DNA of 28,418 nt from Paramuribaculum sp. (GCA_029058455.1 JAIDXU010000188.1:1-28418); one strand, 5' to 3'; shown: positions 16,611 through 25,385, counted from the first letter of the stretch. Notes: generated by a model not told the origin, from the sequence alone. Translations and numbers: made by a program.

Positions 16611-16674
16611 CATGTCAATATTCGACAATGTGATACCGTTTTGATTGAAAAATACTTTTAAATGTAAAGCTGCC

Positions 16675-16878
16675 ATGACTCAGATAACGTTAACGATTAC
16701 CGATCCTAAGGAAGCTTCACTTATCAAGAAACTTTTAGCTAAATTCGATAGTGTAACAATCTCAAAACCTGTTAGCAAAAAGAAAACCGGTATTGATAAG
16801 GCATTGGAAGATGTCAAATCCGGTCGCGTTTATCATGCTGATAATGTTGATGACTTGTTTAACCAGCTCAACAAATGA
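16675..16878 (+). CDS. Antitoxin of YafQ-type toxin-antitoxin pair
   Basis: A 67-residue antitoxin partner of the following YafQ-like toxin. It starts MTQITLTITDPKEASLIKKLLAKFD, a short beta strand then helix typical of small Bacteroidota antitoxins. It continues with a Lys-rich linker and a C-terminal amphipathic segment (GIDKALEDVKSGRVYHADNVDDLFNQL) that would wrap the toxin; the GRVYxAxxxDxLFxxL pattern is common in RelB/DinJ-like tails. The frame could be extended to a TTG at 16645, but the ATG at 16675 gives the natural start. The toxin ATG is three bases past its stop. The base composition is visibly more AT-rich than the neighbouring genes, which suggests transfer. Confidence 0.8.
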   Translation: MTQITLTITDPKEASLIKKLLAKFDSVTISKPVSKKKTGIDKALEDVKSGRVYHADNVDDLFNQLNK

Positions 16879-16881
16879 TTA

Positions 16882-17166
16882 ATGTCTTATTCTATTGATT
16901 ATACAGGAAGTTTCAAAAGAGATTATAAACGCTTGAAAAAGCGCGGTCTGCCTCTTGATATGTTGAAGGAAGCAATTCAAATTTTAGTTGAGACGGGAAC
17001 GCTTCCTTCCGAATATAGTCCACATAAATTGTCGGGAAGCTACGCCGGATTATGGGAATGTCATATTAATGGCCGGAATAGTGATTGGCTATTAGTATGG
17101 GAGCAAAATGATACCTCACTTACTCTTCTTATGCTCCGTACAGGTTCTCACTCCGATATCTTTTAA
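16882..17166 (+). CDS. YafQ-family mRNA interferase toxin
   Basis: A 94-residue toxin of the RelE superfamily, YafQ branch, which cleaves mRNA at the ribosome. All residues tied to catalysis in E. coli YafQ have counterparts: His48 (PHKLSG), His61 (WECHING), Asp68-Trp69 (SDWLLVW), His90 and Phe94 (TGSHSDIF at the C-terminus). The N-terminal SFKRDYKRLKKRG helix is also typical. It is coupled to the antitoxin, with three bases between the frames. Intact residues suggest a functional module. The gene is AT-rich relative to its surroundings. Confidence 0.9.
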   Translation: MSYSIDYTGSFKRDYKRLKKRGLPLDMLKEAIQILVETGTLPSEYSPHKLSGSYAGLWECHINGRNSDWLLVWEQNDTSLTLLMLRTGSHSDIF

Positions 17167-17197
17167 ATATAATGGATTCCATGTAAGACAACTTGAA

Positions 17198-17217
17198 CTT
17201 TGCAGGGGTTTTTAATT
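17198..17217. repeat. Direct repeat, right copy flanking the YafQ module
   Basis: Right-hand partner of the repeat at 16521-16539, 31 bases past the toxin stop. The pair encloses the inverted repeat, the promoter and both toxin-antitoxin genes. Confidence 0.5.
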
Positions 17218-17272
17218 AATGTTAAATTGGAGATAATTTGCTGAGAATTGCAATAATTACCGACTTTTTTAG

Positions 17273-17280
17273 TAATTTTA
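17273..17280 (+). promoter_or_regulatory. Weak -7-like element upstream of the M60 metallopeptidase
   Basis: TAATTTTA matches seven of eight positions of TAnnTTTG and lies 122 bases before the ATG. An ATTG at 17247-17250 is 22 bases upstream, slightly too far. It is the best candidate in the 235-base gap, which also holds an imperfect hairpin (17304-17328 region, CGGA/TCCG core) in the presumed leader. Confidence 0.3.
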
Positions 17281-17401
17281 GTGGCCATATCAGAGATTTT
17301 ATACGCCACGGATTAAACTCCGCGGTGAAATGACATAATGGCTGAATCTATCAAGTAATTAATAATAAATCATTTATATCTATCAACTTTCATTATTTCC
17401 C

Positions 17402-20400
17402 ATGAAAAAACTTACTATGACAATGGTGTTGTGGTTTGCCGCAACGTTGTTGACATCGCTAAGCGTTTTCGGTCAGAGTGACAAGATCGCGGCCGGAAAA
17501 GTGTTTAGGTTCATCAACGCGGGCAAAAACACAGCCTTGACAGCGCAAGCACCCTACGAAAATGTGGTTGTAAGCGCAACCAATCCCGACCTCATGTCGC
17601 AGTGTTGGTATGCCGAGTCGCCCTCCAACGGCCGCTATACCTTGCGCTCTCTCAATAACGGTAAGTATCTCGCTACTTCGGCAGCTACTTCTTCTCCGTG
17701 GACATGGGACAGCGAACCGGGCAACAATTCTACTCTCACCATTACCCGTCAGGGAAGCAACTATGTGATTCGCGGCGCGCGTCACAGCAGCACCTACGGC
17801 TATGCCCATGCCGACGCCAGCAATGTGATTGTGTGCTGGGAAGCAAGCAATGAAAATTCCCAGTGGATTCTTCAGGAGGTGGAGATGAGCGCCGAGGATC
17901 TTCAGGCCGCTCTTGACAAGGTGAGCATTTTTGCCGATGTGGAAAAATCGGTTCCCGCATGGCAGGCCGCTCTCGACAAGGTTTTTGCCGACAAGTCTTG
18001 CACCACACTCCGCCCCGACTATGCTTCAAAGTCTAAAGAGCAGCTTCTGGCCGACGAGACAGTGAAGAGTCTCCCCGAGGCGCTCCGCAATATGGTTGTG
18101 AAGGTAGCTACCGACAATTGGGAAGAGACCAACTCGACCGACGGCAATGTGAAATGGGACTCCAAACATGCCAAGAAATATCGTGTGCAGCTCTATGAGC
18201 CTTACAGCGATCCTACCCTCGGCGCCAATCTCGCAGGTATTCAGGCATGGAGCTATATCAACAACCCCACAGGTATCAACGCCAATAGCGGCGATGTACT
18301 TTTTGTGATGGTTGAAAATGCTCCCAAAGATGGTTCTCACCTCACTCTCGCAGGTCTCACCGGTATCTATCACACCAAGTCTTCAAATCCCGGCATTGAG
18401 CTTAAAGAGGGTCTCAACGTGATTCCGAGCTATGCCAACATGTCTGCCCAGCATATCTTCTATACCGTAGAGGTGACCGACAACAGCGGCAAGCGCAAGC
18501 ACAAAATCTCAGAATTCGATCCCATCAAGATTCATATCGAGGGTGGTGACGTAAACGGTTTCTTCAACTATATCGGCGACGCTCTCTATACCCCCGACAC
18601 CAACGAAGACTGGGCATATTGCCGCACCCGTGCCAAACATGATGCCTTTGACCTCGTGGGCAACAGGGTTATACTTCACTTCTCGATGATTCCCCAGTAT
18701 GACAACAACGAGGGTACCGGCAGCCTGCAGCGCGGTCTCTATGAGATTCTCGATCCGGCTAACGTTAGCTTCGATCTTCCCAAAATTCTTACCGCATGGG
18801 ATAATTTCATCACTCAGGAACGTGCCGTGATGGGTCTCCTCAGCCCCGAGGAACTGAAGGGTCCGATGTTTAAGGATCTCTATCAGCCTATCGAGGATGA
18901 TGATATTGTTTCGGCTACTTTCTATGACTATCTCAACACCAAGACCGTGGGTATCACCGCTCCCGGTTCTCCCTATATGCACGCAACATGGGGTGAGACA
19001 GCCTATAAGCCGAGCACTATGCCCGACATTCTGTTAAATCTTCCTGTAAGCAGCGGCGCTATATGGGGTCCCGCCCATGAGTATGGCCACACCAATCAGG
19101 CTCCCATGAAGATCGTGGGTACGACCGAGATTTCAAATAACATCTTCTCGAATGTGGCTGTATGGCATCAGGGTCTCGCCACCTCACGCGCCGATTTCCC
19201 CAGCTCGCAGGCCAAGGTGTTTAACAACGGTCAGACTTATCTTGAAAACGGCACATGGGGTTGCACCCGCATGTTCTTCCAGCTGTGGTGCTACTATCAC
19301 GTTGCCGGCAAGAATCCCAAATTCTACCCCCGTCTCTATGAACTTCTGCGTAGAGAGCCTATTCAGAAGCCCTATTACATGAGTGCCCGCTACGACCAGC
19401 TCCATTTTGCCAAGATGGCATGTATAGCCGCTCAGGAAGACCTCACCGACTTCTTCGAAAGCTGGGGCTTCTTCGTGCCTCTCGATAACTATTATGTGGG
19501 TGATTACTCCGAGAATTACCTGAGCCTTACCCCCGAGGATGCCCAGGCCGTGAGAGATGAAATCGCCGCATTTAAATTCCCCAAAAATCCTGCTCTAATC
19601 TTTATAGATGACCGTATCGGCAGCGACCGTCCCAGCTACAGCAACGAATGGAAAAAAGAGCTTTGCGGTGATCTCGGCGGCATAAAGGACTTTGTCAACG
19701 GCTCAGTTTCCGACGGCAAATACAGCTATGTGATCGAGGGCAACACCGTTAAGGTTTCAGGCGGCACAGGCGGCGTAGGCTTCATTGTTTATGACAACAA
19801 TAACAAGCTTATCGGCTTCTCGAACTATCTCACCTTTGATCTCAGCACCGACGCCATAATGCAGATTCTTCGCGGCACCGCCAAGATCTATAGCGTTGAT
19901 TCAGACAGCAAGCTCAAAGAGGTCAAGACAGCCTGGGATAATGACCCCGAGGTGCGCAGTCAGCTTTGCAACACCATGATAAGCCGTGCCAACGACATCA
20001 TCTCGAAGGCTAATGCCGAGGATGTGATGGTGGGCTACTATCGTCCCGACGCAGTGATCAACCTTCCCGAACTCATCGAGACTCTGCAGACTCTCCTTGC
20101 CGACAAATCTACAAGCACTTCAGATCTCTATGTAGCTTATACCAACCTTTCGAGCGAGGTGTTTAATGTTGAGGAAGATCCCTATTCGAAGATCGAGATA
20201 GTGTGTGGCAACACCTACCGTATCGACAATGTAGGTTTCCCGCGCAACACTCTCATGGGCTCGAAGAACGAGCTTCGCAAAGGCTCTTCAACCAGCAAGC
20301 TCGACGCAGTGAAATGGCAGTTTGAGAAGGCTCCCGGCGAAAACAACTACTATATCAAGAATCTCTCCTATGGCTATATTCAGGCTGCCCCCGAAAAGAG

Positions 20401-21514
20401 CGGTAAGTTCCCGATGGGTGATGAGAAGGTGCCCTTCACCATTACTCTCAAATCGTTTGGCGTTTATGCTATTCAGGCCAACGGCGAGAATAATCTCAGC
20501 CTCAATGTCAACTCCGGCAACAATGCTATCCTTGCATGGACTCCCAACGAGGCTGCCTCACAGTGGACAATCCATCTTGTAGATACCGACGAGATGAGCA
20601 ACAGCGTTTCCGAGCTCAATACCAATATCCACCGCACCGAGGCTCTCATGGCCAAGGCCGGTAACGTGGGTAACAAATACACTCCCGTTAATCTCACCCC
20701 CGGTATGATCTCGACAAATGCCAAGAACACCGTTACCACCTATGGCGAGCAGTTCGTGTCATGGAATGTGATTCTCGACGGCGACGGCTCTACGTTCTTC
20801 CACTCCGACTACTCGGGTAAGAACAGTTCCGACAAGCTCGACCACCACATCACCGTTGATCTCGGAGAGGGCAACGAAATGGATGTGTTCTCGATCAACT
20901 ACACAACCCGCTCGGGCACCACTTCGCGTGCGCCCAAGACTGTGACCGTTTATGTGAGCAACGACAACAGCGAGTGGAGCGTGGCTACCAAGCTCACAAG
21001 CGGTCTGCCTATGGGTGGCGGTCTCGATTATGTGTCAGACGCTATCAAGTGCGACAAGCCCTACCGCTATATCCGCTTCATGGTTCACTCTACCTACGAC
21101 GGCATGTCGGCCGGCGGTCACGAATACTTCTGCCTTGCCGAGTTTGGCATTTCAAACGTAGAATTTGTTTGCGATCCCTTCCCGAGCTATCCCGAAGTGA
21201 CCCGCGACCTTCTCCTCGAGTGCTACGAATCGGTTGTTGACGGCAAATCGCTCCTCAACTCCGATGAGTCGAAAGCTGAGGTTTATACCAAAGCCTCCGA
21301 TCGCATTTACACCAACTATGTTGCTCTCAACAATGCGATGAAAACCCACAGCGGTATCTCGAATATCGGCGACGATAGCAGCGACTTCAACCTCAACGGT
21401 GCCGACAATGTGATTTATGACCTTACAGGCCGTCGTCTGTCGGCAATCTCACGCCCCGGCATTTATATCGTCAACGGCAAGAAAGTTGCTGTCAAGGCTT
21501 CCGACCTGAAATAA
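17402..21514 (+). CDS. Secreted M60-like (enhancin/mucin-type) zinc metallopeptidase with lectin modules
   Basis: A 1370-residue secreted enzyme. The signal peptide (about 1-24) precedes a ricin-type beta-trefoil-like module (about 26-160), then the M60-like peptidase domain (about 255-700). Its zinc site is HEYGH at 559-563 with a downstream Glu576, fitting HExxHx(8-24)E. A second beta-trefoil-like module (about 930-1060) follows, then an F5/8 type C (CBM32-like) domain (about 1113-1253), and a C-terminal sorting-like tail (about 1336-1370, YDLTGRRL...PGIYIVNGKKV). Characterised M60-like enzymes cleave O-glycosylated mucin-type proteins, so host mucin is the likely substrate. The gene stands alone: a toxin pair lies upstream and a strong hairpin follows its stop. 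Confidence 0.9.
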   Translation: MKKLTMTMVLWFAATLLTSLSVFGQSDKIAAGKVFRFINAGKNTALTAQAPYENVVVSATNPDLMSQCWYAESPSNGRYTLRSLNNGKYLATSAATSSPWTWDSEPGNNSTLTITRQGSNYVIRGARHSSTYGYAHADASNVIVCWEASNENSQWILQEVEMSAEDLQAALDKVSIFADVEKSVPAWQAALDKVFADKSCTTLRPDYASKSKEQLLADETVKSLPEALRNMVVKVATDNWEETNSTDGNVKWDSKHAKKYRVQLYEPYSDPTLGANLAGIQAWSYINNPTGINANSGDVLFVMVENAPKDGSHLTLAGLTGIYHTKSSNPGIELKEGLNVIPSYANMSAQHIFYTVEVTDNSGKRKHKISEFDPIKIHIEGGDVNGFFNYIGDALYTPDTNEDWAYCRTRAKHDAFDLVGNRVILHFSMIPQYDNNEGTGSLQRGLYEILDPANVSFDLPKILTAWDNFITQERAVMGLLSPEELKGPMFKDLYQPIEDDDIVSATFYDYLNTKTVGITAPGSPYMHATWGETAYKPSTMPDILLNLPVSSGAIWGPAHEYGHTNQAPMKIVGTTEISNNIFSNVAVWHQGLATSRADFPSSQAKVFNNGQTYLENGTWGCTRMFFQLWCYYHVAGKNPKFYPRLYELLRREPIQKPYYMSARYDQLHFAKMACIAAQEDLTDFFESWGFFVPLDNYYVGDYSENYLSLTPEDAQAVRDEIAAFKFPKNPALIFIDDRIGSDRPSYSNEWKKELCGDLGGIKDFVNGSVSDGKYSYVIEGNTVKVSGGTGGVGFIVYDNNNKLIGFSNYLTFDLSTDAIMQILRGTAKIYSVDSDSKLKEVKTAWDNDPEVRSQLCNTMISRANDIISKANAEDVMVGYYRPDAVINLPELIETLQTLLADKSTSTSDLYVAYTNLSSEVFNVEEDPYSKIEIVCGNTYRIDNVGFPRNTLMGSKNELRKGSSTSKLDAVKWQFEKAPGENNYYIKNLSYGYIQAAPEKSGKFPMGDEKVPFTITLKSFGVYAIQANGENNLSLNVNSGNNAILAWTPNEAASQWTIHLVDTDEMSNSVSELNTNIHRTEALMAKAGNVGNKYTPVNLTPGMISTNAKNTVTTYGEQFVSWNVILDGDGSTFFHSDYSGKNSSDKLDHHITVDLGEGNEMDVFSINYTTRSGTTSRAPKTVTVYVSNDNSEWSVATKLTSGLPMGGGLDYVSDAIKCDKPYRYIRFMVHSTYDGMSAGGHEYFCLAEFGISNVEFVCDPFPSYPEVTRDLLLECYESVVDGKSLLNSDESKAEVYTKASDRIYTNYVALNNAMKTHSGISNIGDDSSDFNLNGADNVIYDLTGRRLSAISRPGIYIVNGKKVAVKASDLK

Positions 21515-21557
21515 GTCTCAGGCGGTTTCATTAACCGCGTGAACAACCCTTAATATC

Positions 21558-21592
21558 GCCGCCCCCGCGTCACATCCCGACGCGGGGGCGGC
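21558..21592 (+). terminator. GC-rich terminator hairpin after the M60 gene
   Basis: A perfect 14-bp stem (21558-21571 with 21579-21592, 7-base loop ACATCCC) made almost wholly of G and C, 44 bases past the stop codon, followed by CCGCTTTATT. It is the strongest hairpin in the window. Confidence 0.85.
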
Positions 21593-21629
21593 CCGCTTTA
21601 TTGCACAAAGATGTTTTATAGCATAATGC

Positions 21630-21660
21630 TTTGAGGTTTCGGGAATTATTCGCAACTTTG
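21630..21660 (+). promoter_or_regulatory. Promoter of the four-helix-bundle/zinc-finger gene
   Basis: TTTG (21630-21633), a 19-base spacer and CAACTTTG (21653-21660), one base off TAnnTTTG. Transcription would start near 21667, which rules out the upstream start at 21631 and supports the ATG at 21691. Confidence 0.7.
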
Positions 21661-21690
21661 CAAATAACCTCTCACCCACCCGAATATGAT

Positions 21691-22452
21691 ATGGGAGTAA
21701 ATATTCAGTTTTCGCAGTCTTATTATTGGCTTAATTCATGGATTTTCGCCAATATCATTCAGCTTGCCACACAGGATTTCTGTGACAAGTTTATAGATTA
21801 CCGCATGGATCCCGGCAGGCGCCTGTATGACCAGATGGTGATGGCAGCCCGATGTGGAGTGGCGAATATAGCGGAAGGATCCGCACGCCATTCAACTTCT
21901 ATCGAAACCGAGATGAGGTTGCTGGATGTGGCACGGGCAAGCTTTGATGAGCTGCAAGGCGACATATTCAACTTTCTGCTACGAAAGAATGCCGAGATCT
22001 GGCCTATCGGTCATCCTGACCGCGAAGCGATATGGCAGATGCGCCTTGACGCGCCGCAGTATAGCAACAGTTATCTGCATGACGCTGCAAAGCATATTCT
22101 TGCACAGAAAGCCAAAATTGATTACTGGCTGAAAAACAGTGATTCCCAAACGGCGGCAAATGCCCTGTTGGTGTTATGTCTGCGAGAGAACAAGATGCTT
22201 CAGTCGCAGATCAAGAGTCAACTTGAAAGTTTCAGACAAACGGGTGGATTTACGGAGAATATGACAGCCGAGAGACTCGAGGCCAGAAAGGCTCAGGCTG
22301 TAGCGGCCAAATCTCCGGCATGCCCGAAGTGTGGAAAGCCGATGCTGAAAAGAATGCAGAAGAGGGGACAGGGGCAAGGGCGTGAGTTCTGGGGTTGCAG
22401 CGATTATCCGAATTGTAACGGGTTGAGGAGAATCGGGACTAATCCTGATTAA
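21691..22452 (+). CDS. Four-helix-bundle (23S IVP-like) protein fused to a topoisomerase-type C4 zinc finger
   Basis: A 253-residue protein. Residues about 10-130 resemble the 23S rRNA intervening-sequence/Avd-like four-helix bundle (QMVMAARCGVANIAEGSARHS...ELQGDI is the signature). A linking helical region follows (about 130-205), and then a C4 zinc finger of the kind found at the end of topoisomerase I, with Cys211, Cys214, Cys236 and Cys242 (CPKCG ... GCSDYPNC). I recall the architecture as the four-helix-bundle-suffix family. Its function is unknown; nucleic acid binding is plausible from both halves. No reverse transcriptase or variable-repeat pair lies nearby, so a retroelement role has no support. 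The start is set by the promoter and by the conserved beginning. Confidence 0.82.
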   Translation: MGVNIQFSQSYYWLNSWIFANIIQLATQDFCDKFIDYRMDPGRRLYDQMVMAARCGVANIAEGSARHSTSIETEMRLLDVARASFDELQGDIFNFLLRKNAEIWPIGHPDREAIWQMRLDAPQYSNSYLHDAAKHILAQKAKIDYWLKNSDSQTAANALLVLCLRENKMLQSQIKSQLESFRQTGGFTENMTAERLEARKAQAVAAKSPACPKCGKPMLKRMQKRGQGQGREFWGCSDYPNCNGLRRIGTNPD

Positions 22453-22466
22453 TCGGGATTAATCGG
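22437..22466. repeat. Short tandem 10-mer repeats across a stop codon
   Basis: GATTAATCGG occurs twice in perfect tandem (22447-22456, 22457-22466), preceded by a degenerate copy (22437-22446) and perhaps another before that. The first perfect copy supplies the last Asp codon and the TAA stop of the four-helix-bundle gene. Confidence 0.6.
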
Positions 22467-22488
22467 GGAAACAGCCTTTACGCCAACC

Positions 22489-23289
22489 TTAATAGAAAGG
22501 AATCTCGTCGGGACGGAACACTACCGACCGCTCAACCGGCGACGTGGCTATGAAATAGCCGAGGCATCTGTCGCCTGAAAACATCGCCGGGCCGTTGCTG
22601 TCGTTTTGCAGGGCTTCGATATAATAATACATCTCGCGCGAGACAGCCGAGACTGTGGCGGTAATGACGTCGCCGTCATAGAGCACCTCGCTCTCATCCT
22701 CTTCCTCGGTATCCTTGCGCGATGTCATGGTAACGAAAGTTAGCAGGCCGTTAACGGCACCGTTGTCGTTAATCTCACTCCACTGATAGATTTTATCGTT
22801 GCGGTAGATTTTTATCCAGAAGTAATCGTCGTTGTCGGAAATGTCGCGAAACTGCGCCTGAAGCACCGCAACATGATCGTAGGGCATTCTTATCCAGTTG
22901 AATCCGAGGCTGAGAAAGTCGGCGGGGGAATACATCACCGTTTCGGCCTCATATTTCTTTTCTCCGCGCACCACCGTGAGCCGGTAGCGGTGTCCTGTAA
23001 TGCCGGGAGTTGAATCGGTGAAAAAGCCGTCATTGCCCGCTGTGAGGATATAGGTAGTATCAGCCGAAAGATCAGTGAGTGTAACCGAGGCGTCGGTGAG
23101 GCGGGTGAGATTCATAGGCTCGTCCATAGGAGTTGTAAGGGTGATGCCGACATTAATGCCGAGGGGTGTCAGCTCAGCCTCGATCACTGTGAGCGGCTCA
23201 ATGTCGTGATAGTCTATGTCGAGCTCTTTTTTGCAGGAAATCAGACCTGTCAAGAGAATGGTTGCAAGGATAATATCAAGTATCTTCAT
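22489..23289 (-). CDS. DUF4249 lipoprotein, partner of TonB receptor
   Basis: A 266-residue lipoprotein with a lipobox ending at Cys19 (GLISC) followed by KKELD. I assign it to DUF4249: the IEPLTVIEAELTP start, the TDASVTLTDLS strand, YRLTVVRGEKKYEAETVM, and the late SREMYYYIEALQNDS segment with the closing GYFIATSPVERSVV are typical. Family members are encoded next to TonB-dependent receptors and probably serve as surface or periplasm-facing partners that replace SusD; the ligand is unknown. It begins four bases after the receptor's stop and is certainly co-transcribed with it. Confidence 0.85.
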   Translation of the reverse strand: MKILDIILATILLTGLISCKKELDIDYHDIEPLTVIEAELTPLGINVGITLTTPMDEPMNLTRLTDASVTLTDLSADTTYILTAGNDGFFTDSTPGITGHRYRLTVVRGEKKYEAETVMYSPADFLSLGFNWIRMPYDHVAVLQAQFRDISDNDDYFWIKIYRNDKIYQWSEINDNGAVNGLLTFVTMTSRKDTEEEDESEVLYDGDVITATVSAVSREMYYYIEALQNDSNGPAMFSGDRCLGYFIATSPVERSVVFRPDEIPFY

Positions 23290-23293
23290 GGCG

Positions 23294-25357
23294 TCAGAAC
23301 TTCAGTGTGTAGGAAACCGAGGGAATCATACCGTAGAGTGATTGCTGAACAGCTCTCGTGCCGGAGGGACTTGAGGGGTCGTCTTCAAAATATATCATAT
23401 AGGGATTATAACGGCAATAGGCGTTGTAGATGCCGAAATCCCATTGATAGGAAAACCGTTTCCCTTCGTGAGAGTATGAAGCCGAGAGGTCGAGGCGGTG
23501 TATTGGTGGTGTCTTATAGGTGTTGCGTCCCGAATAATAGTAGCATGTTATTCCGGCTATCTCATATTTCACGTCGGGGGCTGTGAGAGGCTGACCTGAT
23601 AGATAAAGCCATGAGCCGGAGAGGGTCCACCTGTCGGTGAGACGATAAATTGCGGTGACGGTGAAGTCATGGCGGTGATCGTTTGAGGCGTTATACCACC
23701 TGTTGTCGTTAATGCCGGCAATACGGGTCTGTGTGCGCGACAGGGTATATGACACCCAGCCGGTGAGAGGGCCGGTGTTTTTGCGAAACATCAGCTCTAT
23801 GCCGTAGCTGCGCCCTTTGCCGCCGAGAATAATGTTTTCGAGTGCTATGTCAGAGAGAGTGCTGCGGCCGTCTTTAAAGTCATATACATTTCTTAGGCCA
23901 CGGAAATAGGCTTCCGCGCTCCAGTCATAACTGCCGTCAGGGGTCATGCCGTTATAGCCGAGTCCCCACTGGGTGGCGCGCTCGGGTTTGACATAGGCCG
24001 AGGTCAGCGCGAAGCGGTCGGAGGGGAAGGATGTGTTATTGAGGCGCAGGGCATGGAGATTCTGAGAGGCGAGACCAAATCCGGCTCTGAGGCTGTGATC
24101 GGGCTTGAGGAGGTATTTCAGCGACAGGCGTGGTTCGGCGTCAATATATGTCTTGGGCGCGAATTGTGCCGGAGTGCCGTTGAGGGCTACAAATTCGTGA
24201 AATCGTGGTTGAGAGAGTGCAGACGCCGAGTTAAGTCTCGCTCCGGCAACGATTTCCAGCCGGTCTGCGAATTTACCGGTATAGTCGAGCCAAAGCGCGT
24301 TTTCCCACAGAGAGCGTATTTCTATTTCCCGCGAGTTGTTGACCAGCCATTCGGCCGATTTGACTTTCAGAAGCTGTGAGCGCAATCCGAATTCAATGTT
24401 GTGGTTGTCGGCAAGCCGCAGAGCGATTTTCTCGCTAAGTGAATAATTGTGGATATAAGTCAGTAGTGTCTGATCCATGTTCATTATATCCATCGACATT
24501 TTGGGGGTGAACCGGGTCATTGACGCAAGTGTGGTGAAAGTGAGCCTGTCGCCCCCACGCGCCACCCAGTTGAGCGACGCGCCGAGATTTCCCCAGTAGA
24601 AGCCCATCAGGTCGTCAACGGCCATATTGTCGCGGCTCATGAAGAAACCGGCGTCGACAAGATGAGTGGCGTTTGGTCGGAACCTCAATTTGGCCGAGAG
24701 GTCATAGAAGTTCATCACCGTGCTGCGATATTGAGGCACCATTTTCAGGAAGGCGTCAACATAGGAGCGACGGGCCGCTACAGCCGCCGACAGCTTGTTT
24801 TTAACAATCGGGCCGTCGGCCTCGACTTTGGCCGCAAGAATACCTATCGTGGCCGAGCCGTGATAATTCTCCATATCTCCGGGTGCGAGCGAAGTGTCGA
24901 GCACCGACGATGAGGCGCCGCCATATACGGCGGGAAAAGGACCTTTGTAGAGAGTGGCGCTTCCGAGGGCATTGTCGTTGAAAGTCGAGAAAATGCCCAT
25001 CACATGAGAGGGATTATAGAGGGTAATGCCGTCGAGCACAACTAGATTCTGATATGAATTTCCGCCTCTCACCTCAAAACCGCCCCCTCCGTCGCCTTCG
25101 CTTCTCACTCCCGGAAGAAGAGCAAGTGATTTGATAATGTCTTTTTCGCCACCGAAAGAGGGGAGGGCGGAGAGTGTTGATAGCTCAAGACGCTGTGCGC
25201 CGATACGGGTGTCGTTTACGCGTTGGCGGGCGGAGTTGCCCGTCACTACCACTTCCCTGAGATTCTGCCCTGAGATGGTGTCAGCCGACTCGTCAGCGTG
25301 TGCATAGGCCGCTGTCAGTAATGTCAGCAGGGCACTCAGACATATTATTCTGATCAT
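23294..25357 (-). CDS. TonB-dependent receptor without N-terminal regulatory domain
   Basis: A 687-residue outer membrane receptor. A signal peptide (MIRIICLSALLTLLTAAYAHA) leads almost directly into the TonB-box-like LREVVVTG and the plug (about 45-165; LPGVRSEGDGGGGFEVRGGNSYQNLVVLDGITLYNPSH). The barrel ends in VSYTLKF. Receptors linked to DUF4249 usually begin with a carboxypeptidase-like regulatory domain of about 80-100 residues; this one lacks it, which explains the shorter length. The barrel appears complete, so this is not a broken gene. It is followed by DUF4249 four bases later and diverges from the secreted protein at 25570. Confidence 0.92.
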   Translation of the reverse strand: MIRIICLSALLTLLTAAYAHADESADTISGQNLREVVVTGNSARQRVNDTRIGAQRLELSTLSALPSFGGEKDIIKSLALLPGVRSEGDGGGGFEVRGGNSYQNLVVLDGITLYNPSHVMGIFSTFNDNALGSATLYKGPFPAVYGGASSSVLDTSLAPGDMENYHGSATIGILAAKVEADGPIVKNKLSAAVAARRSYVDAFLKMVPQYRSTVMNFYDLSAKLRFRPNATHLVDAGFFMSRDNMAVDDLMGFYWGNLGASLNWVARGGDRLTFTTLASMTRFTPKMSMDIMNMDQTLLTYIHNYSLSEKIALRLADNHNIEFGLRSQLLKVKSAEWLVNNSREIEIRSLWENALWLDYTGKFADRLEIVAGARLNSASALSQPRFHEFVALNGTPAQFAPKTYIDAEPRLSLKYLLKPDHSLRAGFGLASQNLHALRLNNTSFPSDRFALTSAYVKPERATQWGLGYNGMTPDGSYDWSAEAYFRGLRNVYDFKDGRSTLSDIALENIILGGKGRSYGIELMFRKNTGPLTGWVSYTLSRTQTRIAGINDNRWYNASNDHRHDFTVTAIYRLTDRWTLSGSWLYLSGQPLTAPDVKYEIAGITCYYYSGRNTYKTPPIHRLDLSASYSHEGKRFSYQWDFGIYNAYCRYNPYMIYFEDDPSSPSGTRAVQQSLYGMIPSVSYTLKF

Positions 25358-25385
25358 TACGTTTTTTACAAGTTGCTTTCTGCTG

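Noticed and set aside
16645..16674. TTG start extending the YafQ antitoxin by ten residues
   Set aside because: The added residues are unlike antitoxin N-termini and an ATG at 16675 begins the recognisable MTQITLTITD strand.
21691..22452. Diversity-generating retroelement accessory (Avd) reading of the four-helix-bundle gene
   Set aside because: No reverse transcriptase and no template/variable repeat pair could be found in the window.
22427..22467. CRISPR-like repeat
   Set aside because: The units are only 10 bases, directly adjacent with no spacers, and overlap a coding end.
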